Assembly: GCF_013004105.1 (NCBI RefSeq)
Contig: NZ_CP053085.1
Span: 4,960,001-5,024,000 of the forward strand
DNA length: 64,000 nucleotides
From: Gemmatimonas groenlandica
GTDB taxonomy: Bacteria; Gemmatimonadota; Gemmatimonadetes; Gemmatimonadales; Gemmatimonadaceae
Reading direction: 5' to 3'
This document shows positions 50,345 through 59,683 of the stretch, in pieces. How positions within the stretch are numbered: the stretch's first letter is position 1; every line of letters begins with the position of its first letter. The notes beneath the pieces are model-generated. The model saw only the letters and a list, made by a program, of their open reading frames with translations, had not been told where the DNA came from and made no database searches. Position numbers and translations under genes: made by a program.

Positions 50345-50412
50345 GGAGATGTGTCGGCAGAACCGTTTTCGGATTGACCTGTCGACTGGGCGGATAACGC
50401 TTGGTCAGCAAC
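50345..50412. repeat. Shared junction module, copy 3 (partial)
   Basis: Shares TGTCGGCA.AACCGTTTTC with copies 1 and 2 at the same place relative to QueG homology, and the translated extension RPVDRSIRKRFCR parallels EPVRSSTRKRFCR. Beyond about 35 bp it diverges: the AACGGGTTAGC end is not found, replaced by GGTCAGCAACAGC. Confidence 0.6.
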
Positions 50413-50787
50413 AGCTTACGTGCTCGGATGCATCGTGATGGCGTGATGTCGTCCGGCGACTGAAGCGTGGACCCGAGGGTGCAGGGTCGAGGTTCACGTC
50501 GATCACCGCACATCCATGCGGTCCTCGCGTCCTTAGCCGTCCACGTTCCGACGGTCACTCGCTAGCCCCCTCCTCACGCCGGCTGTTCAGGTTTCGCCCG
50601 CTTGAGATGCGAGACAAGAAGTCGGCCCCGTGATACGCCGCGTAGAAACGGCGCCGCGTACATCTCAGCCGGGGCGGACGTCGACAAGGCAAGGTGTCGT
50701 GCCTCCTGCGAGTACGTCGCGATCTGTGTACCGCGGTCGCTTCGGGGCGGATCCGGAGGAACGGGATGGAGACGTTGAAAAGGGGTG
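50413..50787. other. Non-coding stretch before the efflux promoter
   Basis: About 375 bp without a credible gene. It separates the QueG fragment from the efflux operon and contains no repeat that I can see. Confidence 0.5.
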
Positions 50788-50816
50788 TTGACAGCCGACC
50801 GGTCGGTCGGTAGGAT
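50788..50816 (+). promoter_or_regulatory. Sigma-70-like promoter of the efflux operon
   Basis: TTGACA at 50788-50793, exactly 17 bp, then TAGGAT at 50811-50816. The spacer is made largely of the operator palindrome, so a bound TetR protein would block RNA polymerase. The TolC start is 73 bp beyond the -10. Confidence 0.75.
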
Positions 50817-50850
50817 GCCGTGGCGATCCTGCCGACCGACCGGTAGGTCG
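50795..50850. promoter_or_regulatory. Double TetR-type operator
   Basis: CCGACCGGTCGG (50795-50806) is a perfect palindrome. A larger dyad has arms CCGGTCGGTCGGTAGGAT (50799-50816) and ATCCTGCCGACCGACCGG (50826-50843), with one mismatch in 18 and a 9-bp loop. The same core recurs before tetR at 56623-56638. It overlaps the -10 element and the transcription start region. Confidence 0.8.
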
Positions 50851-50888
50851 GCACGTGCCGCCCACCGACCCGAACCACCCACACGCTC

Positions 50889-52280
50889 ATGAGCAACGCA
50901 GTGCTTCCGCCGCGCCGGCCATTCAGTCAGCGATTCCGACGACTCGCCTCTGCCGTCGTCGCAGTGATCGTGTGCACGCCGCACGTGGGGCTCGCGCAGG
51001 TCACGAGTCCCCGCGCTGAACAGATCAGTGCCTCCGATACGATCACGTCGGTTGTCACCGTGCTCCGCCACGCCAGGGATGTCTCCCCGGCGGCGAGGAT
51101 TAGCCAGTCGTCGTCCCGCATCGCGTCACGCACCGCCGACCTCGCCGCGGTACCGCTCTCCCCGTTTGTGTCGCTGGACGCAACGGCGCTTCGACAGACG
51201 CTCAACCTCGCGACGTTCGGTTTCCCCGGAGCGAGTGCTGCCTCCGATCCCTTTAGCGTGTACAACGTCGGAGTCCGCGCACAGCAGACATTGCTCGATG
51301 CATCGGCCTGGCGTCGTATGCGCGCGCAGCGCGACTCCGCACGAGCAGCGCTCGGCGATGATGTCGAGACGCGTGATGCGATTGGTACGGGTGCCGCCGT
51401 GCGTTACTTCCAGTTGCTCGCTGCCGATGCGAACCGCACTGGTCGTGAGGCGGACAGCACGCTGGCGGCAGCCGTACTCGCTGACGTCGCCGCGCGCCGC
51501 CAAGTCGGCGAAACCACCGACATCGATGTCACCCGTGCGCGCCTCGGTGTGACGGTTGCGGCGGCACGGCTGGTCGATGCTCGTGCCACAACCGAGCAGG
51601 CTCGTCTCGACCTCGCACTGTCCATGGGGCTCGCGCCCGTCATGTTGCCGATGATCCGCGACACGTTGCGCGCACCGATCGCCTCCGATTCGACGGTGAT
51701 GGCCATGGAGGGCGCCATTGCGCTCGAGGTGGTCATTGCGCGACGCGGCGATGTGCAGGCAAGCCGCGCCCGCGCGCAGTCCGCATCGAACCTTATCAGC
51801 GCACGGCGCCTCGAACTCCTGCCACGCGTCACGGCCTTTGGCGACTTTAGCGCCACCGGCGTACAGACGTCGACGTTGCCTGCTGTCTACCGAGCCGGCA
51901 TTCAAGCTTCGGTTCCGCTCGTGGATGGATTCTCTCGCCGCCGGCGTGCAGGTATCGACGCAGAGCGTGAGCGGATTGCGGCGAATGCAGCCGAGATGAC
52001 GCGCCTGCGAGCCGCACGGGAAGTCCATGGGGCGATTGTCGATGTGAAACGTGCCATGGCCTCGCTCGCGAGCGCTGATGCGCAGCTCGCACTGTCACTC
52101 GAGGAGCTCCAGCAGGCGCGTACCCGCGTCCGCGCCGGTGTTGGTAATTCGTTGGAGACCACGCAGGCTATCGCCGCCGTTGCGACTGCCCGCGAACAGG
52201 TCGTCGCAGGCCGACTCCGCTACCACCTCGCCCGGGTCGAATGGCATCGCGCCTCCGCGACACTCGACGCGCTCCGATGA
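50889..52280 (+). CDS. TolC-family outer membrane efflux channel
   Basis: 463 aa. A signal peptide (about 1-36, ending HVGLAQ) precedes two repeated halves of TolC alpha-helical barrel (outer membrane efflux domains): TRDAIGTGAAVRYFQLLAADANR, ARRQVGETTDIDVTRARLGV, RRLELLPRVTAFGDFSATGV, and ARTRVRAGVGNSLETTQAIAAV near the end. It forms the outer-membrane duct of the tripartite pump. The MFP adaptor starts inside its stop codon (ATGA). The strong TTGACA/TAGGAT promoter lies upstream with operator DNA. Confidence 0.9.
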   Translation: MSNAVLPPRRPFSQRFRRLASAVVAVIVCTPHVGLAQVTSPRAEQISASDTITSVVTVLRHARDVSPAARISQSSSRIASRTADLAAVPLSPFVSLDATALRQTLNLATFGFPGASAASDPFSVYNVGVRAQQTLLDASAWRRMRAQRDSARAALGDDVETRDAIGTGAAVRYFQLLAADANRTGREADSTLAAAVLADVAARRQVGETTDIDVTRARLGVTVAAARLVDARATTEQARLDLALSMGLAPVMLPMIRDTLRAPIASDSTVMAMEGAIALEVVIARRGDVQASRARAQSASNLISARRLELLPRVTAFGDFSATGVQTSTLPAVYRAGIQASVPLVDGFSRRRRAGIDAERERIAANAAEMTRLRAAREVHGAIVDVKRAMASLASADAQLALSLEELQQARTRVRAGVGNSLETTQAIAAVATAREQVVAGRLRYHLARVEWHRASATLDALR

Positions 52281-53452
52281 ATTCACACACCACAACCATC
52301 ACTGCCATTCTCATGCGCCACAAAGCGAATCCTCTGCCGCACCTGCGACGCCGCCTGCGTCACTCTGTGCTGCTGCCAATGTGTACCCTTGTGTTCGCTG
52401 CCTGCGGCGACCAGCGAACTGCAGACCCTCAACCGCGTCCGGTTCGAACAATGCGTATTGCATCCGGCGACGATGATCTCGGCGCAGGGCCGACGTATTC
52501 GGGGATCATTGTCCCCCGCGTCGAGGCGCTTGTCGGCTTTCAGGTCCCCGGACGCGTCGTCGCGCGCATGGTCGACGTCGGAGCTCGCGTCGCGGCGGGA
52601 ACGCCACTCGCGCGCCTCGATGCACGTGACCTTGCGTTGGGTGTCGAGAGTGCGCGTGCCGCGCTGCGCGCCGCAGACGCCGAGTCGCAGACCGCGGCGG
52701 CGGACCTTGCACGGGCACGCGAGCTGCACGCGCAACGTGTGATCGCCGATGCGGCGCTCGAGCGCGCCGTCGCCGCCGCCGCGTCTACTGCCGCGCGCCG
52801 AGACGATGCGCGCGCCCGTGTTGCAACGGCCGAAAACGGCGCGCAGTACGCGATACTCGTGGCGCCGACGAACGGAATCGTGACCGCGACGCTCGCTGAG
52901 GTCGGGCAGGTGGTTGCCGCGGGGCAGCCGGCCGTCGGAATCGCCCGTGAAGGAGAAGTGGAGGTCGCCGCAGACCTTCCCGAACGTCAAATCCAAACGG
53001 TACGGGCGGGCGCTATCGCACGCGTTTCACTCGTTGTGGAGGAGAGCGATGGCGCGGCGGTCATCAGCTGGCAGGCCCGTGTACGCGAGGTGGCGCCCGC
53101 TGCCGACCCCATGACCGGCACGTACCGTGTTCGACTGTCGCTCATGAAGGGCGGCGCGCCGCTCCCGACACTCGGTCGCAGCGCGTCGGTTCGATTTACG
53201 GCACCACGCCGCGGTGGGACCTACTCGATCCCAGCAACCGCCGTCGTGCGCACCCGTTCGATTCCCTCGGTCTGGGTACTCGGCGACAAGCGCGACCATG
53301 TCCAGCTCCGGACCATCGAGATCGCATCGATGGGAGACGGGCAGGTGATCGTTCGTCGTGGCTTGGCAGCCGGGGATGAAATCGTCGTGTCGGGAGCGAA
53401 CCGGCTTGACTCGGCACTCGTCGTGACGCCGTGGACTGGACGGCTGCCATGA
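52277..53452 (+). CDS. RND periplasmic adaptor (membrane fusion protein)
   Basis: 391 aa. A lipoprotein-like signal (LPMCTLVFAACGDQ) points to inner-membrane anchoring. Domains in order: beta-barrel/lipoyl halves (GFQVPGRVVARMVDVGARVAAG, then LARLDARD), an Ala-rich helical hairpin (about 105-185), the second lipoyl half (ILVAPTNGIVTATLAEVGQVV), a barrel domain and a membrane-proximal domain (VRTRSIPSVWVLGDK; IVVSGANRL). It bridges permease and TolC. Coupled on both sides by ATGA overlaps. Confidence 0.92.
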   Translation: MNSHTTTITAILMRHKANPLPHLRRRLRHSVLLPMCTLVFAACGDQRTADPQPRPVRTMRIASGDDDLGAGPTYSGIIVPRVEALVGFQVPGRVVARMVDVGARVAAGTPLARLDARDLALGVESARAALRAADAESQTAAADLARARELHAQRVIADAALERAVAAAASTAARRDDARARVATAENGAQYAILVAPTNGIVTATLAEVGQVVAAGQPAVGIAREGEVEVAADLPERQIQTVRAGAIARVSLVVEESDGAAVISWQARVREVAPAADPMTGTYRVRLSLMKGGAPLPTLGRSASVRFTAPRRGGTYSIPATAVVRTRSIPSVWVLGDKRDHVQLRTIEIASMGDGQVIVRRGLAAGDEIVVSGANRLDSALVVTPWTGRLP

Positions 53453-56400
53453 CCGGCGGTGTCACTCCATCGGTGGAGCGCGATGAGGCGAAGACGACCG
53501 AGGACGTCACCCATCAGGCGGACGCTGACGCCAGTGAAAGCACAGGGACTCGGCGCAAGGCTGACAGCTTCAACCTCTCCGAGTGGGGCCTCCGGCATCA
53601 GTCACTCGTCGTCTTCCTGCTGCTCCTGACCATGGTCGCGGGTACGGTTTCGTTCTTCCGGCTGGGACGCAGCGAGGACCCGAAGTACACGCTCAAGACG
53701 ATGATCGTCGCGGCTGCCTGGCCCGGCGCAACAACACGCGAGATGGAGCAGGGGGTGGTAGACCGGATCGAGCGGTCGCTGCAGGAGATCCCCTACTTCG
53801 ACAATGTCACGAGCAAGGTCATGGCAGGCGAGGCCGTCCTGTACGTGAATCTGCGAGATGAGACGCCGCCTGCCGCGGTGAAGGACATCTGGTATCAGGT
53901 ACGCAAGCGCGTAGGGGATCTGCGCGGCACGCTGCCAGCTGGCGTCGTTGGCCCGTTCTTCAACGATGACTTCGCTGACACGTACGGCTCTATCTACGCC
54001 GTCCACACCGATGGGTTCACCGATGCGGAGCTCAAGCCGGTGCTGCTTGCAATCAGGCAACGGTTACTTCGGCTTCCGAGTGTGAGTCGCGTCGAACTGA
54101 TTGGCGTGCAAGACGAGAAGATCTACGTGGAGGCCTCCACCACGAAACTCGCGCGATTGGGGATACCGGCAGGCGCCATCTTTGATGCGGTCAGACGGCA
54201 GAACCTCGTATTGCCGAGCGGCGTGGCGGAGACTCGCAGTGACCGTATCGCGGTGCGGCTTGATGCGGCGCCGTCGTCAGAGGAAGCACTGCGCAACGTC
54301 ATCGTCGCCGCCCCGGGCGGCCGCACGATCCGGCTTGGCGACATCGCGACTGTTGCGCGACGCCCCGTCGATCCGGCCGAGTACACGATGCACCACGAGG
54401 GCGAGCGGGTGGTCGGATTCGGGGTGTCGATGGTCGAGGGTGGCGACATCCTCGCGCTTGGCGAGGCATTGCGCCGCGAGATCGACACGATCCAGTCGAC
54501 GCTTCCGGTCGGCATCAGCATCGTGCAAGTGTCGGATCAGCCGGCAGCGGTGAAGGAATCGGTGGATGACTTCCTGTTGCGGCTTGGTGAGGCGCTGCTC
54601 GTGGTCCTGCTCGTGAGCTTCCTAAGCTTGGGTCTCCGCACCGGGGTCATCGTGGCTATGAGCGTGCCGATCTGCTTAGCCGCGACCTTCGTGGTGATGG
54701 CGCTCATCGACATCGGTCTGCACCGGATTTCACTCGGCGCACTCATCATCGCGCTCGGGCTGTTGGTAGACGATGCGATGATCGCGGTCGAAATGGTCAC
54801 GGTGAAGCTCGAGGCCGGGTGGGACCGCTGGCGCGCGGCGTCGTACGCGTGGACCTCGACGGCGTTCCCAATGTTGTCCGGCACCCTGGTGACCGCGGCC
54901 GGCTTCATGCCCGTTGGACTCGCCGCCTCGTCAACTGGAGAATACACAGGGGCGATCTTCTGGGTCGTCGTCGGGGCGTTGCTCGCATCATGGGTGGTTG
55001 CGGTGCTCTTCACGCCCTATCTGGCGTTCCGTTTCCTGAAGGTGCCTGCTCAGCACGTGGCGCACGACAGCTACGACACGCCGCGCTACCGGCGCTTTCG
55101 CCGTGCGGTCGACTGGTGCGTCGCACACCGTGGCGCGGTCATCGGCGCGACGGTGGCGGCCTTCGTGCTCGCCGGCGCGGGCTTCAGTCTTGTTCCTCAG
55201 CAATTCTTCCCGTCGTCGTCACGGCGTGAGGTGCTCGTCGAGCTCGAACTTCCCGCCGGTGCCAGCTATACCGCAACCCGCGCCTATGCCGATACGGTCT
55301 CGCGAATGATTGCGGCCGACTCCAGCGTCACGCAGTTCACCAGCTACGTCGGTGGAGGATCGCCGCGCTTCTTCCTTGCACTGAATCCGGAGCCGCGAAA
55401 CCTCGCATACGCACAGTTCATCATCCAGACGCGCTCCCTCGCGGCCTCCGATTCTCTCTTCAATCGCTTGCAGCGCCGTCTCGACCTCGACGTCGCCGAC
55501 ATCCGCACCCGTGTCTCTCGTCTCGAGAATGGCCCACCCGTCGGCTATCCAGTGCAGTTTCGTGTGCTGGGGCCGGATCCTGACTCTGTGCGGGCCATCG
55601 CGGAGACCGTTCGCGGTGTTATGCGTGCCAACCCGCACGTGCGGGATGTCCATCTGCAGTGGACGGAGAGAACGCCCGTGGCACACCTTCGCCTCAACGC
55701 GGCACGTCTCCGCGCTGTCGGTGCGGATCAGACCGAGGTCGCTGGTGCCGTTCAGAGCACGTTGAGCGGATACCCCGTGACGCAGCTGCGCGAAGGGATC
55801 GAACTGGTTGACGTGATCGCGCGTGCGCCGGTGAGTGAGCGACGTGGGGCGAATGCCCTCGAGACAATTCCTGTGCAAACCGCATTTGGAAGGACCGTCC
55901 CCCTCGGTCAGGTGGCGACTGTGCAGTTCGGACTTGGAGAAGGACTGCTCATGCGTCGGAGTCGCGACGTCGTCCTTCCCGTCCGCGGGGACATTCAGGA
56001 TGGGACGCAGGGGCCGGAGGTCAGCGCCCAGGTGGAGACGGCGCTGGCGTCGGTGCGGGATGCGCTGCCGAGCGGATATCGCGTCGAGACCGGTGGCGTC
56101 GTGGAAGAGAGCCTCAAAGGACAGCAATCCATCGTGAAGGTGCTACCGCTGATGTTGCTCGTGATGGTCACGGTACTGATGATCCAGCTGCAGAGCTTCG
56201 CGCGCGTGGCGTTGGTGATATTGACGGCACCGCTCGGACTGATCGGTGTCGTGCTTGCGCTCCTGATTTTTCAGGCGCCCTTTGGCTTTGTCGCACAGTT
56301 GGGTGTCATCGCGCTGGCCGGGATGATCATGCGGAATTCGGTGATCCTCGTAGATCAGATCGAGCAGGATGTACGGGTGGGGACTCCGACCTGGACCGCC

Positions 56401-56613
56401 ATCGTGGACGCAACGGTTCGCCGCGCGCGGCCCATCGTGCTGACCGCAGCCGCGGCGATCTTCGCGATGATTCCGCTAACGCGAAGCGCATTCTGGGGGC
56501 CCATGGCCATCGCGATCATGGGTGGGCTGTGTGTGGCGACGTTTCTGACGCTGTTCTCGCTGCCGGCCATGTACGCCGCGTGGTTCCGGGTCCGTCGGGC
56601 GGGAGACTACTAG
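53449..56613 (+). CDS. RND efflux permease (AcrB superfamily)
   Basis: 1054 aa. The proton-driven pump of the complex in the inner membrane. N-terminal helix (SLVVFLLLLTMVAGTVSFF), then PGATTREMEQGVVDRIERSL of the porter domain, a first group of helices with the proton-relay pair in LGLLVDDAMIAVEMVTVKLE, a second large periplasmic part and a second group of helices (VILTAPLGLIGVVLALLIF; IVDATVRRARPIVLTAAAAI). Both halves are complete. A long acidic N-terminal tail (about 1-40) precedes the first helix. The opening EDPKYTLKTMIVAAAWPGA suggests the subgroup of AcrB relatives close to triclosan-type pumps (inference); the substrate is unknown. Confidence 0.92.
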   Translation: MTGGVTPSVERDEAKTTEDVTHQADADASESTGTRRKADSFNLSEWGLRHQSLVVFLLLLTMVAGTVSFFRLGRSEDPKYTLKTMIVAAAWPGATTREMEQGVVDRIERSLQEIPYFDNVTSKVMAGEAVLYVNLRDETPPAAVKDIWYQVRKRVGDLRGTLPAGVVGPFFNDDFADTYGSIYAVHTDGFTDAELKPVLLAIRQRLLRLPSVSRVELIGVQDEKIYVEASTTKLARLGIPAGAIFDAVRRQNLVLPSGVAETRSDRIAVRLDAAPSSEEALRNVIVAAPGGRTIRLGDIATVARRPVDPAEYTMHHEGERVVGFGVSMVEGGDILALGEALRREIDTIQSTLPVGISIVQVSDQPAAVKESVDDFLLRLGEALLVVLLVSFLSLGLRTGVIVAMSVPICLAATFVVMALIDIGLHRISLGALIIALGLLVDDAMIAVEMVTVKLEAGWDRWRAASYAWTSTAFPMLSGTLVTAAGFMPVGLAASSTGEYTGAIFWVVVGALLASWVVAVLFTPYLAFRFLKVPAQHVAHDSYDTPRYRRFRRAVDWCVAHRGAVIGATVAAFVLAGAGFSLVPQQFFPSSSRREVLVELELPAGASYTATRAYADTVSRMIAADSSVTQFTSYVGGGSPRFFLALNPEPRNLAYAQFIIQTRSLAASDSLFNRLQRRLDLDVADIRTRVSRLENGPPVGYPVQFRVLGPDPDSVRAIAETVRGVMRANPHVRDVHLQWTERTPVAHLRLNAARLRAVGADQTEVAGAVQSTLSGYPVTQLREGIELVDVIARAPVSERRGANALETIPVQTAFGRTVPLGQVATVQFGLGEGLLMRRSRDVVLPVRGDIQDGTQGPEVSAQVETALASVRDALPSGYRVETGGVVEESLKGQQSIVKVLPLMLLVMVTVLMIQLQSFARVALVILTAPLGLIGVVLALLIFQAPFGFVAQLGVIALAGMIMRNSVILVDQIEQDVRVGTPTWTAIVDATVRRARPIVLTAAAAIFAMIPLTRSAFWGPMAIAIMGGLCVATFLTLFSLPAMYAAWFRVRRAGDY

Positions 56614-56622
56614 ATTGAGGAG

Positions 56623-56638
56623 GACCGACCGGTCGGTC
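56623..56638. promoter_or_regulatory. 16-bp perfect palindrome, TetR operator
   Basis: GACCGACCGGTCGGTC between the permease stop and the tetR start. Same core as the operators at 50795-50850, which links the regulator to the operon and suggests it also controls itself. Confidence 0.8.
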
Positions 56639-56665
56639 TCCGGCTTCCTCGCTCCCTGTGATCTT

Positions 56666-57334
56666 ATGGTCCCGTTCGAAATCGAAGGCGACGGTCCATC
56701 CCGACGTCGCCTGATCCTCGCGGAGGCGACGCGCATCTTCCTCGAGAAAGGCTTCTCCGCGACCGCAATGAGCGAAGTTGCGAAGGCGTCCGGCATTCAG
56801 AAGGCGTCACTCTACCATCATTTTCCGAGTAAGGAGGCGCTGTTCGTCGCGTGTGCGACCAACGGCTTCGCCGATGCCCTGGCGGATCTCGAAGCGATCC
56901 GAAACGACCCCGATCTTGGGGACGACGACCGATTGCGTCGCGCCGTTGATGCGGTCTACCGTATCAATCTTGACTCCGCCTGCGGCCAAATGGCGCCGCT
57001 GATCGCTGAGGTGTCACGCACGATTCCGACGGTTGCTCGCGCCTTCTACGAGGGCTTCATCTACAAGCAGCACATCGTGATGGGCGGTATCATCGATGAC
57101 GGCCTCGCACGAGGTTCCTTCGTGACGCGTGAGCGACTGGGTCTCGAACAGATGATCTTCGGCCCAATCGTGTCGCTCGCACTCGAGCGCGAAATGTTCG
57201 CCGCGTTCGACGACGTGGACGCTGTGCGTCCGGTGGATCAGATCCGTGAGGAACATGCCACGCTCCTCCTGCGACTGATGAAGGGCGACACGGAAACGAC
57301 GAGGGCAACGCGCGTGCCGAAGGGTGCGCCGTGA
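56666..57334 (+). CDS. TetR/AcrR-family repressor of the efflux operon
   Basis: 222 aa from ATG 56666. A TTG 51 bases upstream would place the operator inside the coding region and is rejected. N-terminal helix-turn-helix: RLILAEATRIFLEKGFSATAMSEVAKASGIQKASLYHHFPSKEAL-type motif (about residues 13-58) with the usual YHHF end. The ligand domain follows (TetR_C-like, ending DTETTR). It is expected to bind the CCGACCGGTCGG-type sites and to be released by a pump substrate. It is 52 bp downstream of the permease on the same strand, with its own operator in between. Confidence 0.9.
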   Translation: MVPFEIEGDGPSRRRLILAEATRIFLEKGFSATAMSEVAKASGIQKASLYHHFPSKEALFVACATNGFADALADLEAIRNDPDLGDDDRLRRAVDAVYRINLDSACGQMAPLIAEVSRTIPTVARAFYEGFIYKQHIVMGGIIDDGLARGSFVTRERLGLEQMIFGPIVSLALEREMFAAFDDVDAVRPVDQIREEHATLLLRLMKGDTETTRATRVPKGAP

Positions 57335-57487
57335 GCAGGGTGCCGTGAGCGAGGACACGACGATGTTCCGTGCTGAGTGACGGCATCGCGGCCACGCACG
57401 ATTCGTTCAGTTTCCTGCGTGCCGATCTAGCCAATACGGCGCTCGCTGCCTTGCACTGAACGCCATTCGAGGTGAAGAAGAATCACC

Positions 57488-58297
57488 ATGCCGACACGTT
57501 CCAAGGCAGTCGCACCCCGTCCGGATGCACCCACACCGCTCCCGCCGCGCAGCGTCCCGCTGGACGTTGCCGAGCTTTCTTTCGCCGGCTTCACATCGGC
57601 TGGCCTGCAGATGATTCACGAAGTCGCCACACGACAGGACAAGGCCTGGGTCGCGGAGCACAAGTCAGAGTATGAGACGCAGGTGCGCGTCCCATTGGCG
57701 GCGCTGGTCGTGGCGACGATGGAGTACTGCGCCGCCGCCGGACTGCCTCTGCAGGGTGACCCAAAGCGGTCGCTCTTCCGGATTCATCGTGACGTGCGAT
57801 TCAGCGCCGATAAACGACCCTTCCATTCGCACGCATCGGCCGTCCTGACGCGGACAGCCGAGAAGCAGTCTCCCGGTGTGCTGTATCTGCAGATCGCGCC
57901 GAAGAGTTCCTTTGCTGCCGTCGGATTTTATCTGCCCGACAAGGTGCAACTCTCCGCGTTGCGTGAGGGTATCGCGTCTGACCCGCTCGGATGGTCGCGC
58001 ATGGTGCGCGCGCTCAAGAGTGCGGAGCTCGTGCTCGATGAGTCGGATGCTCTCGTGCGTGGTCCGCGCGGCTACGAACACGCACCCGAGGTGGTGCGTG
58101 ATGCGCTCCGACTGCGGTCGTTGATCATCATCCGCCCCCTGCGAGCGGCCGAGTTGCGCTCTAGGAAGCTCCCGGAGCGATTGTCGGCATTCGCTCTCGC
58201 GGCGGCGCCGCTCCTGCAATTCGGATGGCATGCCCTCCAACGTGATCGGCCATATGCAGCGCTGTTGGCGCGAGCTGCACGCGGACCGGAGCGTTGA
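57488..58297 (+). CDS. DUF2461 domain protein
   Basis: 269 aa. After an unstructured N-terminus comes the DUF2461/TIGR02453 pattern: FAGFTSAGLQMIHEVA, DPKRSLFRIHRDVRFSADKRPF, SHASAVLTR and later VGFYLPDKVQLSALREGI, ending with a helical tail. Family function is unknown. GAGGTGAAGAAG precedes ATG 57488. The next gene starts 2 bp after its stop, so the two form an operon with the YdeI-type protein. Confidence 0.85.
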   Translation: MPTRSKAVAPRPDAPTPLPPRSVPLDVAELSFAGFTSAGLQMIHEVATRQDKAWVAEHKSEYETQVRVPLAALVVATMEYCAAAGLPLQGDPKRSLFRIHRDVRFSADKRPFHSHASAVLTRTAEKQSPGVLYLQIAPKSSFAAVGFYLPDKVQLSALREGIASDPLGWSRMVRALKSAELVLDESDALVRGPRGYEHAPEVVRDALRLRSLIIIRPLRAAELRSRKLPERLSAFALAAAPLLQFGWHALQRDRPYAALLARAARGPER

Positions 58298-58299
58298 CG

Positions 58300-58878
58300 A
58301 TGGTCGACTCGGATCGATACGAACAAGTTGAAGTACGCTCACGCGAAGCGCTGCGTTCATGGCTCGATGCGAATCAGGATCGCACCGATGCTGTGTGGCT
58401 GGTCACGTGGAAGAAGCACACTGGTGCCTCGTACGTCTCACGCGATACGGTGCTGGACGAGTTGCTCTGCTACGGCTGGATCGATGGTGTAGCCCGTAAA
58501 GTGGATGAAGACCGCACGATGCAGTTGGTGACACCACGTCGGACGCATGCGTGGACGGCGAGCTACCGCACGCGTGCCCTCCGACTCGAATCGGAGGGCC
58601 GACTCGCCGGGCCGGGGCTCAGGGCGATGGCGCTCGCGAAGGCGTCGGGCGGATGGGATGCGCATCCCGATGTCGATGCGTTGGTGGTGCCCCTAGATCT
58701 CGTGCGCGCGCTTGACGCGACCACAACGGCGCGAAGGTGGTTCGACGCATCGGCGCCCTCGTACCGTCGCAATGTGCTGAGATGGATCGCGAAGGCGCAG
58801 CGACCGGAGACTCGGGCCAAGCGGATCGCGACGGTGGTGGAGACGGCGGGGCGGCGGGAGAAGATCAGGAATCTGTGA
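58300..58878 (+). CDS. YdeI/OmpD-associated family protein
   Basis: 192 aa. Shows the YdeI pattern: SREALRSWLDANQDRTDAVWLVTWKK near the N-terminus, DELLCYGWIDGVARKVDEDRT, and the C-terminal helical part YRRNVLRWIAKAQRPETRAKRI. Members are small cytosolic proteins linked in enterics to resistance to antimicrobial peptides, but the mechanism is unclear. ATG 58300 is preferred to TTG 58294. A second related protein (DUF1905 type) is the next gene on the opposite strand. Confidence 0.8.
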   Translation: MVDSDRYEQVEVRSREALRSWLDANQDRTDAVWLVTWKKHTGASYVSRDTVLDELLCYGWIDGVARKVDEDRTMQLVTPRRTHAWTASYRTRALRLESEGRLAGPGLRAMALAKASGGWDAHPDVDALVVPLDLVRALDATTTARRWFDASAPSYRRNVLRWIAKAQRPETRAKRIATVVETAGRREKIRNL

Positions 58879-58985
58879 CTGAGTGCATGTGAAGACTGCT
58901 GGTGCCGTCGACACCGTGGATGCGCGCACGCTCAGGAACAGCAGTAGGTGCGGACACCGCGTCGTTCCACGGAGAGACGTGGCTA

Positions 58986-59489
58986 TCACCGCGCACGGGC
59001 CTGACGGTCCCAGGGCGGCGGCTCCTTGCCCAACAACACCGCCTCGACTTTCACCACGCGTGCGGTTCGCGTCTCTACGCGCTTGGCTGACGCGACCATG
59101 TAGGCGAGGCCACGTTGCTTACCGGGGCTCAGACGCTCCCATGCGTTGCGCACCCGGACCTTGGCGGCCAGCAGCGCAGCGAGTTCGTCAGGAATTTCGA
59201 CGTCGTCCTGCGACGACACACGGAAGGACACCTCGACACTGCTGCCGATCCGCAGGCCCGCCGCCTTCAGCCCATCCTTCGGCAACATCAGGTACCACTG
59301 ACCTCGCGCTGGCTGCCATGCACCCTTGATGGGGACTCCGCTGACATCCGCCTCGATGCGAAGCCGAGCATGTCGGTCCAGCGGGAGTGCGGCATGCAGA
59401 GACGGATCGAGATAGACCACCGTGTAGTGGTAGGTCCCGACGGCGTGTCGTGCGATGCGCGTCTCGAAGACGTGTTCGAAATAGGACAT
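58986..59489 (-). CDS. DUF1905 / YdeI-type protein
   Basis: 167 aa. DUF1905 beta-barrel features: FETRIARHAVGTYHYTVVYL, RLRIEADVSGVPIKGAWQPARG and WYLMLPKDGLKAAGLRIGSSVEV, then a YdeI C-terminal helix region (LSPGKQRGLAYMVASAKRVETR). GGAGA lies 5 bases before ATG 59489; ATG 59501 is the alternative. It is convergent with the YdeI-type gene at 58300-58878, and the two probably share an ancestor in their C-terminal halves. Confidence 0.8.
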   Translation of the reverse strand: MSYFEHVFETRIARHAVGTYHYTVVYLDPSLHAALPLDRHARLRIEADVSGVPIKGAWQPARGQWYLMLPKDGLKAAGLRIGSSVEVSFRVSSQDDVEIPDELAALLAAKVRVRNAWERLSPGKQRGLAYMVASAKRVETRTARVVKVEAVLLGKEPPPWDRQARAR

Positions 59490-59683
59490 CGGTGTCTCCA
59501 TCGAGCGGAAGGAGTAAAGGAGCGAAATCGACGCCCCTCGATGCGCTGCATTGGCGCGTGCATGTAGCGGTCGGACGTCCGGTCACGCCGCGCGCACCGA
59601 CTTCGCCACTGAATGCCGCGGTGGACCTCCCGCGCACTCCCGGCGCGACACGGGCACACGTCGTCAGCCGGTAGAGCGATGCG

